Of a stretch of 64,000 nucleotides of DNA, positions 1-12,967 are shown one piece after another. Source of the DNA: Trochalopteron elliotii (Eukaryota > Chordata > Aves > Passeriformes > Leiothrichidae). The notes beneath the pieces were generated by a model, which was not told where the DNA came from, did not search any database, and saw only the letters and a program-made list of their open reading frames with translations. A program made the position numbers and the translations under genes. Location: positions 2,182,256-2,246,255 of the forward strand of contig JANPWX010000246.1 of NCBI GenBank assembly GCA_024734555.1. Direction: 5' to 3'. How positions within the stretch are numbered: position 1 is the first letter of the stretch; each line of letters starts with the position of its first letter.

Positions 1-2423
1 TTGCTTTCAAACCACCACAGTAAGCATGCAACAAATATTCCAGATGGTTTGTTATTTATCAAAAAGTGAGATGGTCCTGAGGGGACTGAAAAAACCTCAA
101 AAGATACCTAAGCTTGGAGAAATGTATTAGAGAGCATGAGGGTACTCTGTGATCAGAGGGCCTGGAGGGCCAAGAGGGACCTCACTCCTGCACTTTCATA
201 TTCTAGAGTCTGGGGATAAAACTTGGGAAATGGTAGCTCTACTTGTTAAGGAACAAGAAGTCAGGAGTGGCTTTGCTGCTTGTTAAGAAGCAGATGAGAA
301 ACAACAACAGAAGGTCAGGAAGCTGCCAGTAAATGTGGATATGGGAGCTGGGAGACTCTGCTTGGGCAGGAGGTAAGTGGTTTGATGCAGCAGGCCCTGG
401 AATGCCCACAGGGCTCAGCTGGGAATGCAGATGCCCCATTTTTTTTTTTCCCCTACAGCCAAAGAGGTGTTTCAGGAGCTCCAAGTAACAGCTCAGGGAA
501 GGTTCTGTCATCATAAAAAATAGGTTTTGGTTCTTTTGTTCTCCTCTGCAACTTTGTCATCAGAAACAAGCTTTTGGTTCTGACAGAACAAAATTGTACT
601 ACTTTCACCTTTTCAATCCCATTGCTAAAAATGAATCCCAATGAAGCTGGCAAACTTGATGTGCATTACTCCTTCAATTACAGTCAGTATGTATAGGCAG
701 CCACTTGGGAGGTAAAAAGGACACCTACCAAGCTGCAAGGACAGTTTAAGGACTGGTATCATGAGAGGCCAAGCTACAGGGAGAAATCTTCCTGTCTGGC
801 AAAGATTAGTGTGTCCTCACAACAGCAGAGGTTGTGGAAAACCAGCCCAATCCTTTCTTGGGTGCCTCATGTCTGGTTTGAAAAGGGTGGTGTAGAAGCT
901 GTAATTGCTTTGCTTCCAGGCTGGTCTGTTGAGGGGATTTGAGTTTTGCATTGAGGATTCACTTGTGCTGTTCTAGCACAGCCATTGTGATCTTGTCAGT
1001 GAGGTTTGTGGTTTGCAGCGCCTTTCCCCTTGGGAGTGTGTTGCTGCCACAGCAGAGGCAGAGCAGCCATGCGGGCAGGCATGGCAGGATGGACTGTGCA
1101 GGAGAAGGAGCAGCAGCACTTTTTGAGGTGACTCGAGCCTGGCACTGCGGTGATGAAAGCTGCAGGCTGATCCATGACAGTCTCCCTCAGCTCACTCCCC
1201 CACCTGCCCAGACAGAGGTGACAAAAACACGCTGTTTGATGCAAACACATGGAAGGAGCAGAAAGCTCAGCTCAGCCATAGAACAGAACATGGACATTGG
1301 AGTCTGCCCATGGTGCTCATGGTGGTGTCTCCCAGTCACCTTCTTCACAGACCTAACTTGATGATGGAGGGTTGTTTTGCTACTGCTTGGGTCAAATCCC
1401 TGCTGGGACAAGAAAACTGAGGTGTTTCATCTAGACAGGAATTTATCACCTGATCTAGTTCTCCAAAGGGAAACCAAGGGTAAATTGTAAGATGCAGGGG
1501 AGCAAAACCCATCTCACTTTCTTGCAGTCCACTCTATAGTGGCAGCAATCAGGACAGCCTGACCCCCTCATTGTCCTGGGGACATATGAAATTGTAAATG
1601 TAAGTTGTTTTTCTGACTTTAACTGTACACTGAGTTTTACTCCCTGTAAACGATTTTTTTTCTGAGTCTATGGCTATGAGACTAATGGCTCTGTTGCATT
1701 ATGGAAATTTAACAAAATCTTCCTTTCCGAGCCCCAGGCAACAAAGTGATAGAAATGTGAGGAAGGAAGGTGAAAGGAAAGAAAAAGAGCTTTATAGCAA
1801 AAGTTGATATTAATCATTTGTTTGCTTTATTTTCTGAATGTCATAGACAATTTCAGCCAATTGTTCAGTCTCATTTGGTGTTCCATATGTGTAGGTGAAA
1901 AATGATCTCTTTTCTGGCTTGTCATTACTTCATGCTCTACAGCTACTTGTGGTGATCATATTTTCTTAAGTCACTTTCTTCCTGATGGTCTTTGTTTAGT
2001 GTGGAAATGGCAATTAATCTGAATAATGAAACCATTACTTTTTTCAGGGCCACAGTAGCACTCAAATTCCAGCTCTTACACATAAAAATGAGGGGGAAAC
2101 AAAAAAGCAACATTTGAAAATTGCTGTTCTGAATCTGAGGCTCTAGGAAGCATGGAGCATGTCAAAAAGTCCATATGGAGAATTTTTTGGTTTTAAAGAA
2201 CCTTTCTCAGGCTACGACAGGAAAAGAGAACCAGAGCATGGCTGCACACAAAACCTACTCCCGCTTTCAGGAATGTCTTCAAATAGTGTTTTACTTCAGA
2301 TAGTAATACTGAAGTTAAAAAACCATAATAGTAAATGGAAGTTAATACTTCCAGGTGTGCACTGGTCATTCATCATTCTTTGGTAGTATTGGGGAGGTTG
2401 AGGGTGCATCACAATAAGCAAGT
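1..2423. other. Unrecognised non-coding sequence
   Basis: No gene or repeat is recognised here. Most of it is AT-rich with stops in every frame. The part from about 1000 to 1330 is richer in G and C and holds an open frame of 140 codons on the plus strand (939-1361), but this has no recognisable domain, and overlapping frames on the minus strand are also open, as expected in GC-richer DNA. Confidence 0.5.
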
Positions 2424-2480
2424 ATTGTTTGTTTGGTATGTATTTTGGTTTGTATTTATTTGGTTTGTATTGGTTTGTTT
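2424..2480 (+). repeat. T/G-rich imperfect repeat
   Basis: A run of T and G with an imperfect unit close to TTGGTTTGTATT repeated about four times. It is a simple low-complexity tract. It resembles the longer T/G-rich blocks at 6.9, 18.4 and 42.6 kb and lies on the same strand as they do. Confidence 0.6.
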
Positions 2481-4953
2481 AAATTAGGCACCTCTCTTGC
2501 CTAATTACCTTCTGTACTTTGCACAGGACATTCCCCCCACAGCGTGCATGGAGAGCTGCAGATGGAGTGTTGTGATGTATCATTAGTGCCAGCTGGTAAC
2601 TGCTGCTTGCACAACGCTTTAACAGCAGAGTAATCAGTGCCTAAATCAGCAATCTTTCCATCCAGTCTTAGTTTCATGTCCTAGCAGTAGTTATCAAATC
2701 TCAAAGTAACACAACAGCTTTTTCCACCTCGGATTTTTAAGTCCCTTGAAAATTCTTTCCTTGCATATAATTTATGGGGCTCTCAAGCCACTCTTGCTTG
2801 AGACCTAAAGCAATGTTAGCTCCAGGTATCAGTATCAATTCTTTGTAGGCCCTTACAGGAGCAGCTTTGTTGGGTTACATGTGGATTTTCTTCATGAATC
2901 TTTCTGTTGAACTATGTAGGACTTGGTGCTTTTTCTGTCTTCCAGGGCTGGCACATGAGTGTGTAGGTGTCTTCCATTTTGCCAGCAAGCACTTCTTCCT
3001 TTTCTTCACAACAAAGGAGAAAGCACTCCAGGTGGGTGAAATATTTTAAAATTAAACATAACATCAGTTACAATGAAAATAATAAGAAAATAGTAAATTA
3101 TAAGTTCTCCACTAGAAGGGATTTGGATGTGTGTGTGTGTGCAGAGGGGAAATGGGAACCAAAACAGTGAATACAGATGAAATTTAGTGAATGATCTTAT
3201 TCAAGCAGAACTGTTGCAATGTCAGTGCCTTTTTTGCTTGTCATGCTTTCAGACTGGAGTGTTCCACTTGGGAAATACAGATATTTCCCAAACTTTTGGT
3301 ATTTTGGGTGCTTTTTTTCCCCCAGATTACAATGTAGAAACATGACAGATCTCCCAAAACTCGCTAGAGTAGTCCTCTGTGTCTAAGCAGCAGATCTGTG
3401 GGTAAGTGCAGGAACTATTATACTGCATCTTTAGCTTCTAGGTGTCTTGAGGTTATTAATTCCCCACTGAGCTTCCAGTATAGGTGTTGAAGTTGTATGG
3501 CAGACCACAGTGTTACACTACGAACATACTTTTACAATGTCTCTCTTACAAAAATATACTTCAAAAATTTGAAAAACAGTTTTGAAATTCAATTTTTTCA
3601 AATTTGTTTTTTCACATTGAGAAAAAAAGGAAATGCATTTAAATTAACAGGGAAGGGAGGAAATCAATACAAGGGTTTCATAAGACAAGAACAAAATAAA
3701 GCGTTTCTGTCTGCTTCAGTCAAAATAGCTTACATTGTCCCATAAAGATTCTTCACTTAACTAAGCCAAAAAACTGTGTAGAAATACTGCAGAAAACCTT
3801 TCTTTCCTCACCATAACTCTTCAGTTTACCTGCCAAGCTGAAGAAACTGTTATGCTGACATTTTTAGGCTCTTCCTAAACTGGAGAATCAACAGTGGTCT
3901 AAAAATACTGTGCATTTTAGTTCACAGGTTTTATGTATTATCATAGCATAGACAGAGTAATCAGTAAATACACACAAAATACCGAGTTTGTCCCAATACA
4001 GATACTAATTTGATTGCATTTTTTTCCATTGCATCAGGTCCTAAGTGCCATGTGATAAGATTTATTTCTTGGTGAGAACCCAGTTCTTTTGAGGTCATTT
4101 TATAAGGTATTTTACAGGGGGATGCAAGCTGTTATTAAAAAGTTGTTTTGAATTACTGTTGTCAGTGGCTGGCAGTATTTATGAATGTGTCCTGAAGAGA
4201 TGCATTTACAAGTATAGTTTCAATTATATACACTACTTAAGGATATCTATTTTCATTTCCTCTTGCCTTTGGTATTACAGAAATCCAACAGGATTATTAA
4301 CAGTGACATTTCTAGAATTTATTTTTCTTACATTTAAAACCCACGAAAACCTGGAAAGCTCAAATAAATAATCAATTTTTTGGTTATTTTATTTCTGTTT
4401 CATACCCAACATTTTAATGGTTGAATGTCTGAAAATGCCTGTTCTACTCCATGAGCTGAAATACTGAACCAGCTAATTAGGTAGTAAGTTAAATTAAAAA
4501 ATACTTTCACTTTCTGAAAGAACACTTAATAATCCCATTGCTATTTCTAAGATGCACTTAAGATATTTCTATAGAAGAAAATGTTCTTTAAACTTCAATA
4601 AAGGACTAAGATACCCCAGCCTCTGTAGGTGTGGTGGTATTTAAAAGGTCATCAGCAAATGGAGTCACTTTTCAGAGTCTGATCAGCCAACTTTGAAACT
4701 TCTCAGTATGAGATCTTTTATGTAGGTCCTTGCTGGGAGAAAGAACCCAGTATAAAAATCTCTTCTTTTCTTGACACTGCCTGAAATACCTGTTAAAGGA
4801 ATTCAGGCTCTTTGATTATGAAGTGCATATATGTATGTATGTTCATCAGTGGATGTTATCATTTAATGGTAATCACTAACAGTTTTGCTTCTGTTTGTTT
4901 CTGTTTGAGAGATTTCCTTGGCTGGTTGTTCTTGAAGTTTGGTGTGGTGTTTT
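2481..4953. other. Unrecognised AT-rich sequence
   Basis: No gene or transposon is recognised. There is a short TG dinucleotide run near 3129-3141. Open frames are all under 85 codons and have no recognisable domain. Confidence 0.5.
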
Positions 4954-5044
4954 AGAGTTGTAGAGTAATTTAGGTTAGAAGGCATCTTGAAATCCTCTTG
5001 TCCAGTTCCCACATTAGAAACAGGAATAGCTTAGATCAGTTTAG
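4954..5044 (-). mobile_element. CR1 LINE fragment, 3' end, degraded
   Basis: CR1 is the dominant non-LTR retrotransposon of birds. This stretch reads as the reverse complement of the CR1 3' terminus. The matching landmarks, in order, are a TAGAGT-like remnant of the terminal repeat, the TTAGGTTAGAAGGCATCTTG block (normally GGTTGGAAGGGACCTT), a TGTCCAGTTCC block and a TTAGATCAG block. About 90 bp survive and the match is imperfect, so this is an old, 5'-truncated copy with no coding capacity. Confidence 0.75.
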
Positions 5045-5750
5045 ATTTTTTTTGTTATGAAAGAGATTCATTCCTACTCTTCAATAAAGGAATGGTAAAC
5101 CTCAAGTCAGAAGTTAATAAAACACTTTGTCTCTTCACAGAGGTCATACATTTTTAATTATTTTGTTTTATTTTAAATTATTCTTTATTTAAACCTCTTA
5201 AAGGTCAGCAGAGAACGTGTCAAGTGCTTAAATGCTCAGCAACACACTCTACTATTGTAAGCTCTCAAATGTTTGTTACATGTGCATGTGTCATGTCGGG
5301 GTGTCTGACCCTAAAGGCTCTTCAAATCTCAGTTGCCTATTCATGGCATCTAACGCTTTCCCCCATATCCCTGTGCTACATTCTTAATGTTTTTTAATGC
5401 TGGATCCTTCCTCTCTGCTTCAACATTAACTTCAGGTCATATTCTACTTCCATGAAGTTGAAGGATTAATATATGGTCACCTGCAATTTGACTAAAGATC
5501 TGACACAGCTCTAAGACACCTGCTTTAAAAGTGGGCTGGAAAGCTCCCATAAGTGTCTGGGGGACTGGCTGTTCCTGGAAGGTGGCCCCTGCTTTCTAGG
5601 TGTCATTTTTCCCCTTATTCCTCTCAGGACCTCAGTATCGCAGCCTCTCCATCCTGTGTGACCTTATGTAACCTGCCTGTCTCTTTGCAGGTTAGAAAAG
5701 TTCTACCAACTCCCATCTGAAAGTGATCTGAATGATCCATATGTGAATGA
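5045..5750. other. Unrecognised sequence
   Basis: No gene or transposon is recognised. The segment around 5520-5700 is GC-richer than its surroundings but has no long open frame. Confidence 0.5.
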
Positions 5751-5770
5751 TATATATATATATATATATA
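5751..5770. repeat. (TA)10 microsatellite
   Basis: Ten uninterrupted TA dinucleotides, probably variable in length between individuals. It is self-complementary and may melt or extrude easily. Confidence 0.9.
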
Positions 5771-6891
5771 CATAACTTTTTTCTATTTTCTTTGTTAAAG
5801 GCTTGTTATTTCGGAATCTCTACCAACATTTTATCTCACCATCTTCTACTGCTGGTAGTTCAGTGCTTATAAACTTTCACAAGGGTGGTTTAATTTGGGC
5901 TATCATAAAACATGTTTTGCTTTTATGGGTTCAATTTACTTAGTTAAGGAAATAGCTAGAAATAAACACAATATTTGGTACCATTAAATTACAATCTGTT
6001 AAGAGTGCTTTAACTGCTTCATATGTTATGATACTTGTTTCTTGTTAGGGTGCATAGTACAAAATATAGTTAATATGGAGTTATGTAGCAGTAGCATAAC
6101 TGATTTTTTAAAGTTTTAAAATATTTAATCATTGAATATTTAATATTTTTCACCTTTTTTAAAGAACAACTCTAAATCAAAACTTCTGTTTGTTGGTCTA
6201 TGTATGTTCACATCTTATACCTACAAGCTTGGCCTTCAGACAGCAATTGATTTGTTAGAGCCTCCTTGAAGCTGCTTTAACAAAACCTGTTCTTTATGCT
6301 TTAAGAAATAATACCTCTCTATGATTTTCTTACTTGATTTATGGAAAGTCTTATTGTGAGGTTCTGTGTTGAAGACAAATGGTACTGTGGATATTGGATA
6401 CTGATATTGGAACTGATAATGGTGTTCTTGATACGAGTTGTGTCCCTCAAGCTACCTCTGTATGGCATTGATTTCAGTATCCCTTTAGGAAGGAGGAGAG
6501 AAGGTGGGGAGAACATTCTCATTGTCTATTTGTGCCTAAATTGTAGAATTTTGAGGTGTTTTTATGTGGATCTTTTTGCTGTTGTTTGTTTGTTTGACAA
6601 ATGTGCGTACATAAGCCACATGTGGGTACATGGATAACCACAATTAAGCTATTTCTCTTATATAAAATATCCAGGAAAATTCTCCATAAGTGAAACGATC
6701 CCTAAATAACATCTTGCTACTATTCCCTAGATAAATTCCTTTTAGATAAAGTCTTTGGAATGCAGACAAGGCCATTACTGATTTTTTCAGCCAAAAGATG
6801 CCTAAGAGACATAGGTTGGAGGGGGTTTGAGGTTTTTGGGGTTTCATATGAACAGCTATTTTGCCAAGGGGTTTGGCTTTATCATTGATAA
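5771..6891. other. Unrecognised AT-rich sequence
   Basis: No gene, RNA or transposon is recognised. Short open frames of 60-100 codons occur on both strands near 6320-6850 without any recognisable domain. Confidence 0.5.
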
Positions 6892-7040
6892 GTTTGTTTG
6901 TTGTTTGCTTTTTGCTTTTGTTTTTTTTTTTTTGTTGCTGTTGTTTGTTTGTTTCGTTTTTGGGGTGTTTTTTTTGGGTTGTGTTTTGTTTTGTTTTGTT
7001 TTTTGGTGGTTTTTTTTTGGTTTTTTTTTTTTTTGGTTTG
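6892..7040 (+). repeat. T/G-rich low-complexity block
   Basis: About 150 bp made almost only of T and G on the plus strand, including GTTT-type repeats and T runs of up to about 15. The translations of this block (Phe/Leu/Val/Cys-rich on plus, Lys/Asn/Gln/Thr-rich on minus) are products of the base bias and not proteins. Confidence 0.85.
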
Positions 7041-10000
7041 TCACAGCAAAGGTCTTAGAAACTCTCTTGCCAGAATGAAAGATGCTTCAGTGAGCAGCAG
7101 CTGTTTCTCTCCATGCAGTCTTGTCAGTTCTGTACTGCTTCCCACCTGCATCAGATTTAAACTTACACTGCAGGAATGGAAGTCTCTCTAGATGATTACT
7201 TAGTCTCTTTTCCTCTATCTCGATATTTATAGTACTTCAGAAATGGCTGTATGGATTTTTTTTAAAATTAATGGTCATTTTGATTTTGTTTAGCTAACAT
7301 CTTTTTCTTGAAGTCCATCATACTTTCTAGCTTCCTTTCCATGCATGTGCTGTTCAGAACCTCTCTTATGACATTTCAAATGATGTAGCAGCAATATGAG
7401 CAAAAGCTTGTGGACCACCCACTTTCCTTGAAAAACAGGTTGATAAAATTTCTACTTGAATTGATATTGATAATTCCTGTTTCATAGCTAAGAGATTTCA
7501 AAAATGAAGTCACTTTTTTATAATTATGAATTTTTATTTATCTGGAAGTCATTTAAGAACATTTTATGTTTTCCAAGGAAATGACATTTTGAACAATAAA
7601 ATTATATTAATTTCATAACTGTAAGATAAAGATGATAAAATAGAAAAAAAATTGCTGCATTGACAGCCATGGATATTAATGCATGTTACATTCAGTAGAA
7701 AATAAGTAAGGTTTCTCTTATAACCAGAAATAACAGTATGTTAGGAATTGATTTTTTACTCAAAGTGTCTTGGTCTGTTAGAGTTCTGATGTAGAAAAGC
7801 AGAAATTTCCATGGCAATGTTAAAAGCAGAAATATTCAGTAAATATTTCTGTTCTGTATTTAAGGGGAAAACTGATATCATAACTTGAAATACTTCATTC
7901 CAATACTCACTCAGCAGTTTCTAATTAGAAACCACCAATTATTTTAGAATAAGTAGAAAGATAACTTCTTTTATAGTATCTTAAAAGAATTGTTTGAATT
8001 CCTAATTGATCTAAAAAAAGGTCCTGAAAAATTGCAAAGGAGCCATGCCACAGAGGAAAAGATCAGAAACATCTGATTTCTAAAAACATAATTTACCAAT
8101 ATGACTATTAAGCAGGGATTTTTGCCAATTCTCAATAGATCAATGTAGAGGTTAAAAAAATCTCTTAACTGAAAGCACTTCAATTAAATGCATAATAAAA
8201 ATAGAAAAATAAGAAAGTTGAAGAATGTTCAAGTTGAGCAGTACCAAGTGCTGATTTTCCGAAGTCACTTTCAGGCAAGACAATGCTAGCAGAAGGATAA
8301 AGTTGTTGCTCTCATCACCCTCTGTGATACCAGGCATGGGAACTGGACTTGGGAACACTCAGAGGTGTCAAGTAGTAATCTTTCTGCTAGCATTGCAGTC
8401 TGTTTTGAAAGCTTACTGCAGAGTTTAAACATTTAAAGCTTCCTTCTTTTCTCGTGTTTACTCCTACATTGGCTATATTTTTAATTTTGGTTATCTATAT
8501 ATGTGTTATTATCTGTAAAAATCTTATGTGCATTAGTTGCAAATGGTAATTGCCCTCCCTTGCCATTTAGTCTTTTGATCTGCCTTCACCTGTGCCTACT
8601 TCCTCATGAACAGTTCTCATGTTTTTTTGGACTAATTATGTTTATGAAAAGGGAGGAATAAGTATCACGTATGTTCTGTTGACAGTAGGAAATCAGCTAA
8701 TTAAAACCTAAATAAAATGTAAGAGAGTAATGGGCCTTCCAATGTCCTGTCATCTGAGGGGAAAATATTTTTATTTAAAAAAGCTAAAACCAAATCAAAA
8801 CAAAAGAGAAAAAAACCATAAAGAAAGGTAATATCTTCTCACCAATATGGGATGACAGCCTAGCGTTCAGCTGGTTTTGCTACCGGAATTTGTATGGTTT
8901 TGCACAATATTTACACTTTCAAACATTTTGGAACAGATTAGTTGTATGAAATTGGCCTTTAGATTTTTAGTCTGTGCTTCAAGATGTAGAAGCTTTGATT
9001 TACTATTTTTTTAAAATGTTGTTTTTGTTGTTGTTAGGCCTCCTCTTTCTCTGATAGGTTTATATTGTTACCTGGTGAGATCTACAAGTACTTGATATTG
9101 ATGAAATAATATGGGTACCACTGCTGGGAATGCTTTGATGTCTGTTTTCTTCATGCTCCCCCCTTATACTACATGGCCTTTTCATCTTCTGAAATGTGAA
9201 TATCAGATGTATAATATTCATGATTACTTTGTGATACAGCAAAAATTCAGGACTGACTGTTCTAAAAATGTTTTGAAAAGGTAAGTATCTAACTTTTTTT
9301 ACTGGCAGAATGTTGGCTTTAAGTAAACACAAATTTCCATGCTGTATTTAGGTTTTTTCCACTATGGATTGCCTGTGAGTAGGATCAGAATAATTTCTCC
9401 CCCCTAGTCAAATGCAGCCATTTGTACCTTAGAATCAGGAACATCCCTTGCAAGTTAAAGCGCTTGGCAGCTTTAAATGACTGCATTACTTTGCTGCCTG
9501 ACTTGGTTCAATTGTTTAAATGTCATAGGAATATTTTTCTCCATGTCCTCATTGAAAATTAAGTAGATTTTTTTTTTTTTTGGTGTCAAATAGTATGAAA
9601 GAAAAGAATAGTATGAATAGTATGAAAGAAAGCAGCAGAACATTTAATCCAGTTGTCGTCTTGGCAGGTGCAGGGAGAGGAACTTTGGTCGTGTGTTTTC
9701 TGTGGATTTTCTGCTGTCTGGAGTCTGTGATGTCATGTCAAAACCAGCCCTGGCTCTAACAAGGCCATTCACGACAATGGGACCATGCCGTAAAATCTCT
9801 TAGAGACTTCTTTTTTCTTCAAAAAGACACCTTCGAAGAGGAAGCAATAATTAATGTATGTTTTATATAGGGAAGGTACCAGATAATAAAATTACAAGGT
9901 AAAAGACACTGATATTCAAACCTCCAAAGTTTTCTTTCGTCTGTACAACTGCAGAGATGTAGCAAACAGCCTGTCAGAGCAGCAACTCAGAGAAGCCTGT

Positions 10001-12943
10001 GGCTTTCTGAGCGCTGCTGGAGGAGCAGGCACTTTGCTCTGGGGGCAATGTGCGGGAAGGCACTTTGTTTGCCTGCGGGTGCAGAAATCCTGGCTGGGGT
10101 TGCGAGGCAGAGAAACCCCTCAGTGATCCCATGCAACGCAGGACCGTGCTGGTGCCTGACGCGTCGGGCTGCCCTGGCTTGCATAGCTGCCTGGCTGCCA
10201 CCCCTCAGGTCCTCTGATTGGGTGCTCCCAGTGACTGATTACAAATGCTGATGCCGCTTCTGTGATCCTTTCCTCTTGGAGGAGAAATCTCCTAACCCCA
10301 CCCCCAAGCCCACCTCTAGATGTAAGTAATGGTGAGAAAAGGAAGATGAAAACAGTGCGGTGTGAGTGACTGGAAATCCAGCATTCTGGTTTAGCTGCAG
10401 TGTTATGTAGGAGTCGTCTTCAGACTTCTTACCTTTGGTTTTTCGGCACAAACTGCTTGCAGGTTTTTGAAGGCTGTGAAAGGACTTACCGTTTGTGTGC
10501 TAGTGTTTCCTGTGTATCATCATATTACCTTGCTTTTTTCCTGGACAGCTGTGTTCAGAGCTTCATGTGGAAATCTTTCTACTGAAGAGAGATAAAAAGG
10601 ATCCTTAATCTGATTCTCTGTGGATCTTTCTATTTTTATGGTAAGTGCCAGCATATATTGGCTGAGCGTAGCTTCTTTGCTGCAGTGCTCGTGCTCTCTG
10701 CCTCTCTCCCTCTCCCTCCCCCTTCCCCATCTGTTATTCCCCCCCTATAGTCTTAGGTAAGCCTCGTGACCTTCACTTAATATCTCATCGTAATTTTCAG
10801 CATCTTCATAGCAGATACTGGCTAAGTAAAATACAAGTTTTCTCTTTATTTTGCTCTTTCCCTCCTCTGATCCAGAGCTCTGAAGTATTGACTGTAAGCT
10901 GAGTACTGCCTCTTTGTCCTTGAAACGGGAGGCTTGAGCACTGCTCCCGATTGCCTGTGGCAGCAACGGGATTACGGTTCTGGGGAACTGGAATAGAGAT
11001 TAGGTAAAGGTGACTGACTCATTTCTCTAGGTCTGTACCCTTGCACTGAGGGCACAGATATCCCCTGCTCAACCAGCCACCTAGAAAACTCTGAAGCCCC
11101 TCAGTGTTCAAGTGTGAGCATACATGTGGTTTGAACTGGTATTTGCTGTTGTTGGCATAGGGCAGATGGGCTCTCTCAGCATTTTTAATATAAGCCTATG
11201 TCATCAGGTGTTTTAAAGCTGGACCTTTTGCATCTTACAAGTGCAGACTAGCTGGGACAAGAAGCTACAAAATACGCAACCTAATAACTCTCATCCCTAT
11301 TTAGTCCTTACAATTGCAAATTCTTAGCTTTTTGAAGTGCTTTTACATCTCTGCAGTTGAAAAAAAGTGCTTTTAAATATCTGAAAATCTTTTCTGGCTT
11401 AATTTATGCACTAAGCTATTTTAACAGCGCTGATTTTATAAATAGGAAAGATTGTTATTTAGACCACGGTAAATTGTCCTTAGTTTTGGTTTGGTGTTTT
11501 TTTTTTTTTTTTCTTTTCTAGTTTGTCGCATGAGATTTAAAGTAAAGCAAATATACAGTTTCTGGCAGATAGATATTTTCTTTTCCTTTTGGTATGAGAG
11601 AACTACAAAACTATTTCTTTTAACTTAAATGTGTTTCATGGTGTGGACTCATTATGTGGATTGGCTATGCATAGCCCTTACAGGCTGCAGGAATAATAAA
11701 GACTCTGCTACATCTTCAAAGGTCCACTGAAGGCATAGATATAACACTGGCTCAGACTTGTCACATGGTGGTCTGACTTCAAGCAGAGCAAAGAGGTGAT
11801 GTATTCTTATACCTTTGTTTTACTGAGGTAAGATAAGAATAAAGCTTTTATTCTGTCTCTGCATTGGCTTTTCTGGGTTTAACAGGAGATATGCTGGTGT
11901 CTGAGAATTTTTTTCTTTGTTTACTATAGCTTACATTGTGACTTAATAAAACAATTTTGTTCCTGATTTGTCCTGTAATTCAGAGAGTTTTGCTTCACAT
12001 GAGCTTCACATTAGTTGAACAGATTTTGTGTACCTCCTTTTCCCTCTCTAATGAGTAAAAACTTTAGAACACTGCTGTTATTTTCAATACCCTTAATTTC
12101 TTTTCTGTACTTGGATGTAATGTCCTGTTGTATTGATAAGCATGTATGTGTGTGGTGGGGGAGGAGGAAGCCCAGGTTAGACAAGAGGCACTGGGGGGAG
12201 AAGGAGGCTTACCTAGATCTGCAGGTAGGGGACTTCATGGTGCAGTGAGGTGCCTGCTGCATTGCCCTCAGAGCAAGCAGTAATGGCCTGCACGTAGCCC
12301 AGATCTCAGTGATCCCAGTCATTTCCCGCATCAGATCTTGTGTTTTGGCCTCATGTAGAACCCACTGGTGCAGCTGATCCTGAGCCTGGTTTCCCTTTTC
12401 ACTGATGCAGTGAGGGCATGCTGCAAACTTCCTGCTCTGGTAGGGAACAGGCCAGTTTTGGCAATTGTGCAGCTCAAGCAACTGCCTAAAAACATTTACG
12501 TCTAGTGCAGCCTTCCCTACTGTATACTACAGAAAGGCTTTGGCACTATGACTGGTCTATGTGTTACTCAACACTTTTATTTCAGTAATGAAGGTGCCTG
12601 AGTCTGTTCTCTTCCAGTTTCAGAGAGTGCTGATGCAATGACAGCAGCAAAGAAACTTTTTTCTATGGAAGATATGCAAGACCCCTGGTAACACAGAGGA
12701 ATGTGTTAAGCAGTCCTGAGAACCTGCAGAACCTGCAGCCTGTGAAACTGCCTTGGAGAAATTACGCTTAGGCTTTTCTTGATTAAAAGCAAAAAGTAAT
12801 TTTGTGCATGCATTTGAATTTGGAGTTTTTAACCTTTTTTTTCCATATAAAATTATAGTAAACTTAAAAAACAAGAGATTTTGTAAAATACATGCACCAC
12901 TTAAAATATCCTGAAGACCTCACAGTTAATTACCGAACTGCGT
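7041..12943. other. Unrecognised mostly AT-rich sequence
   Basis: No gene or known transposon is recognised over about 5.9 kb. It holds a T14 run at 9568-9581, a short direct duplication (AATAGTATGAAAGAAA) at about 9589-9632, a pyrimidine-rich tract at 10690-10750, a T16 run at 11497-11512 and a GC-richer segment at 12160-12490. The last has a minus-strand open frame, listed separately as a weak exon lead. Confidence 0.5.
12213..12485 (-). other. Weak exon-like open frame
   Basis: On the minus strand a frame stays open from about 12520 down to 12209. It ends next to a good splice-donor match, AG followed by GTAAGC, with the exon boundary at 12213. A TTTTTAG that could act as acceptor sits just above 12485, but it lacks a long pyrimidine tract. 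The frame has no ATG at its start. The predicted residues include a Cys-Pro-His-Cys motif but no family I recognise. A chance open frame is the more likely explanation. It is listed only because frame and donor coincide. Confidence 0.15.
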
Positions 12944-12967
12944 GCTATTATTTTTTAAAATAATAGC
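12944..12967. repeat. 24-bp palindrome
   Basis: Two perfect 11-bp inverted arms (GCTATTATTTT and its reverse complement) are separated by two T bases. It is AT-rich and could form a hairpin or cruciform. No flanking target duplication or transposon body was seen. Confidence 0.85.

Noticed and set aside
939..1361. A 140-codon plus-strand open frame
   Set aside because: It sits in a GC-richer patch where several frames on both strands are open at once, and the peptide has no known motif.
6827..7191. Several overlapping hydrophobic (plus) and Lys/Gln/Asn-rich (minus) open frames
   Set aside because: They are translations of a T/G low-complexity block, where stop codons are rare for compositional reasons.
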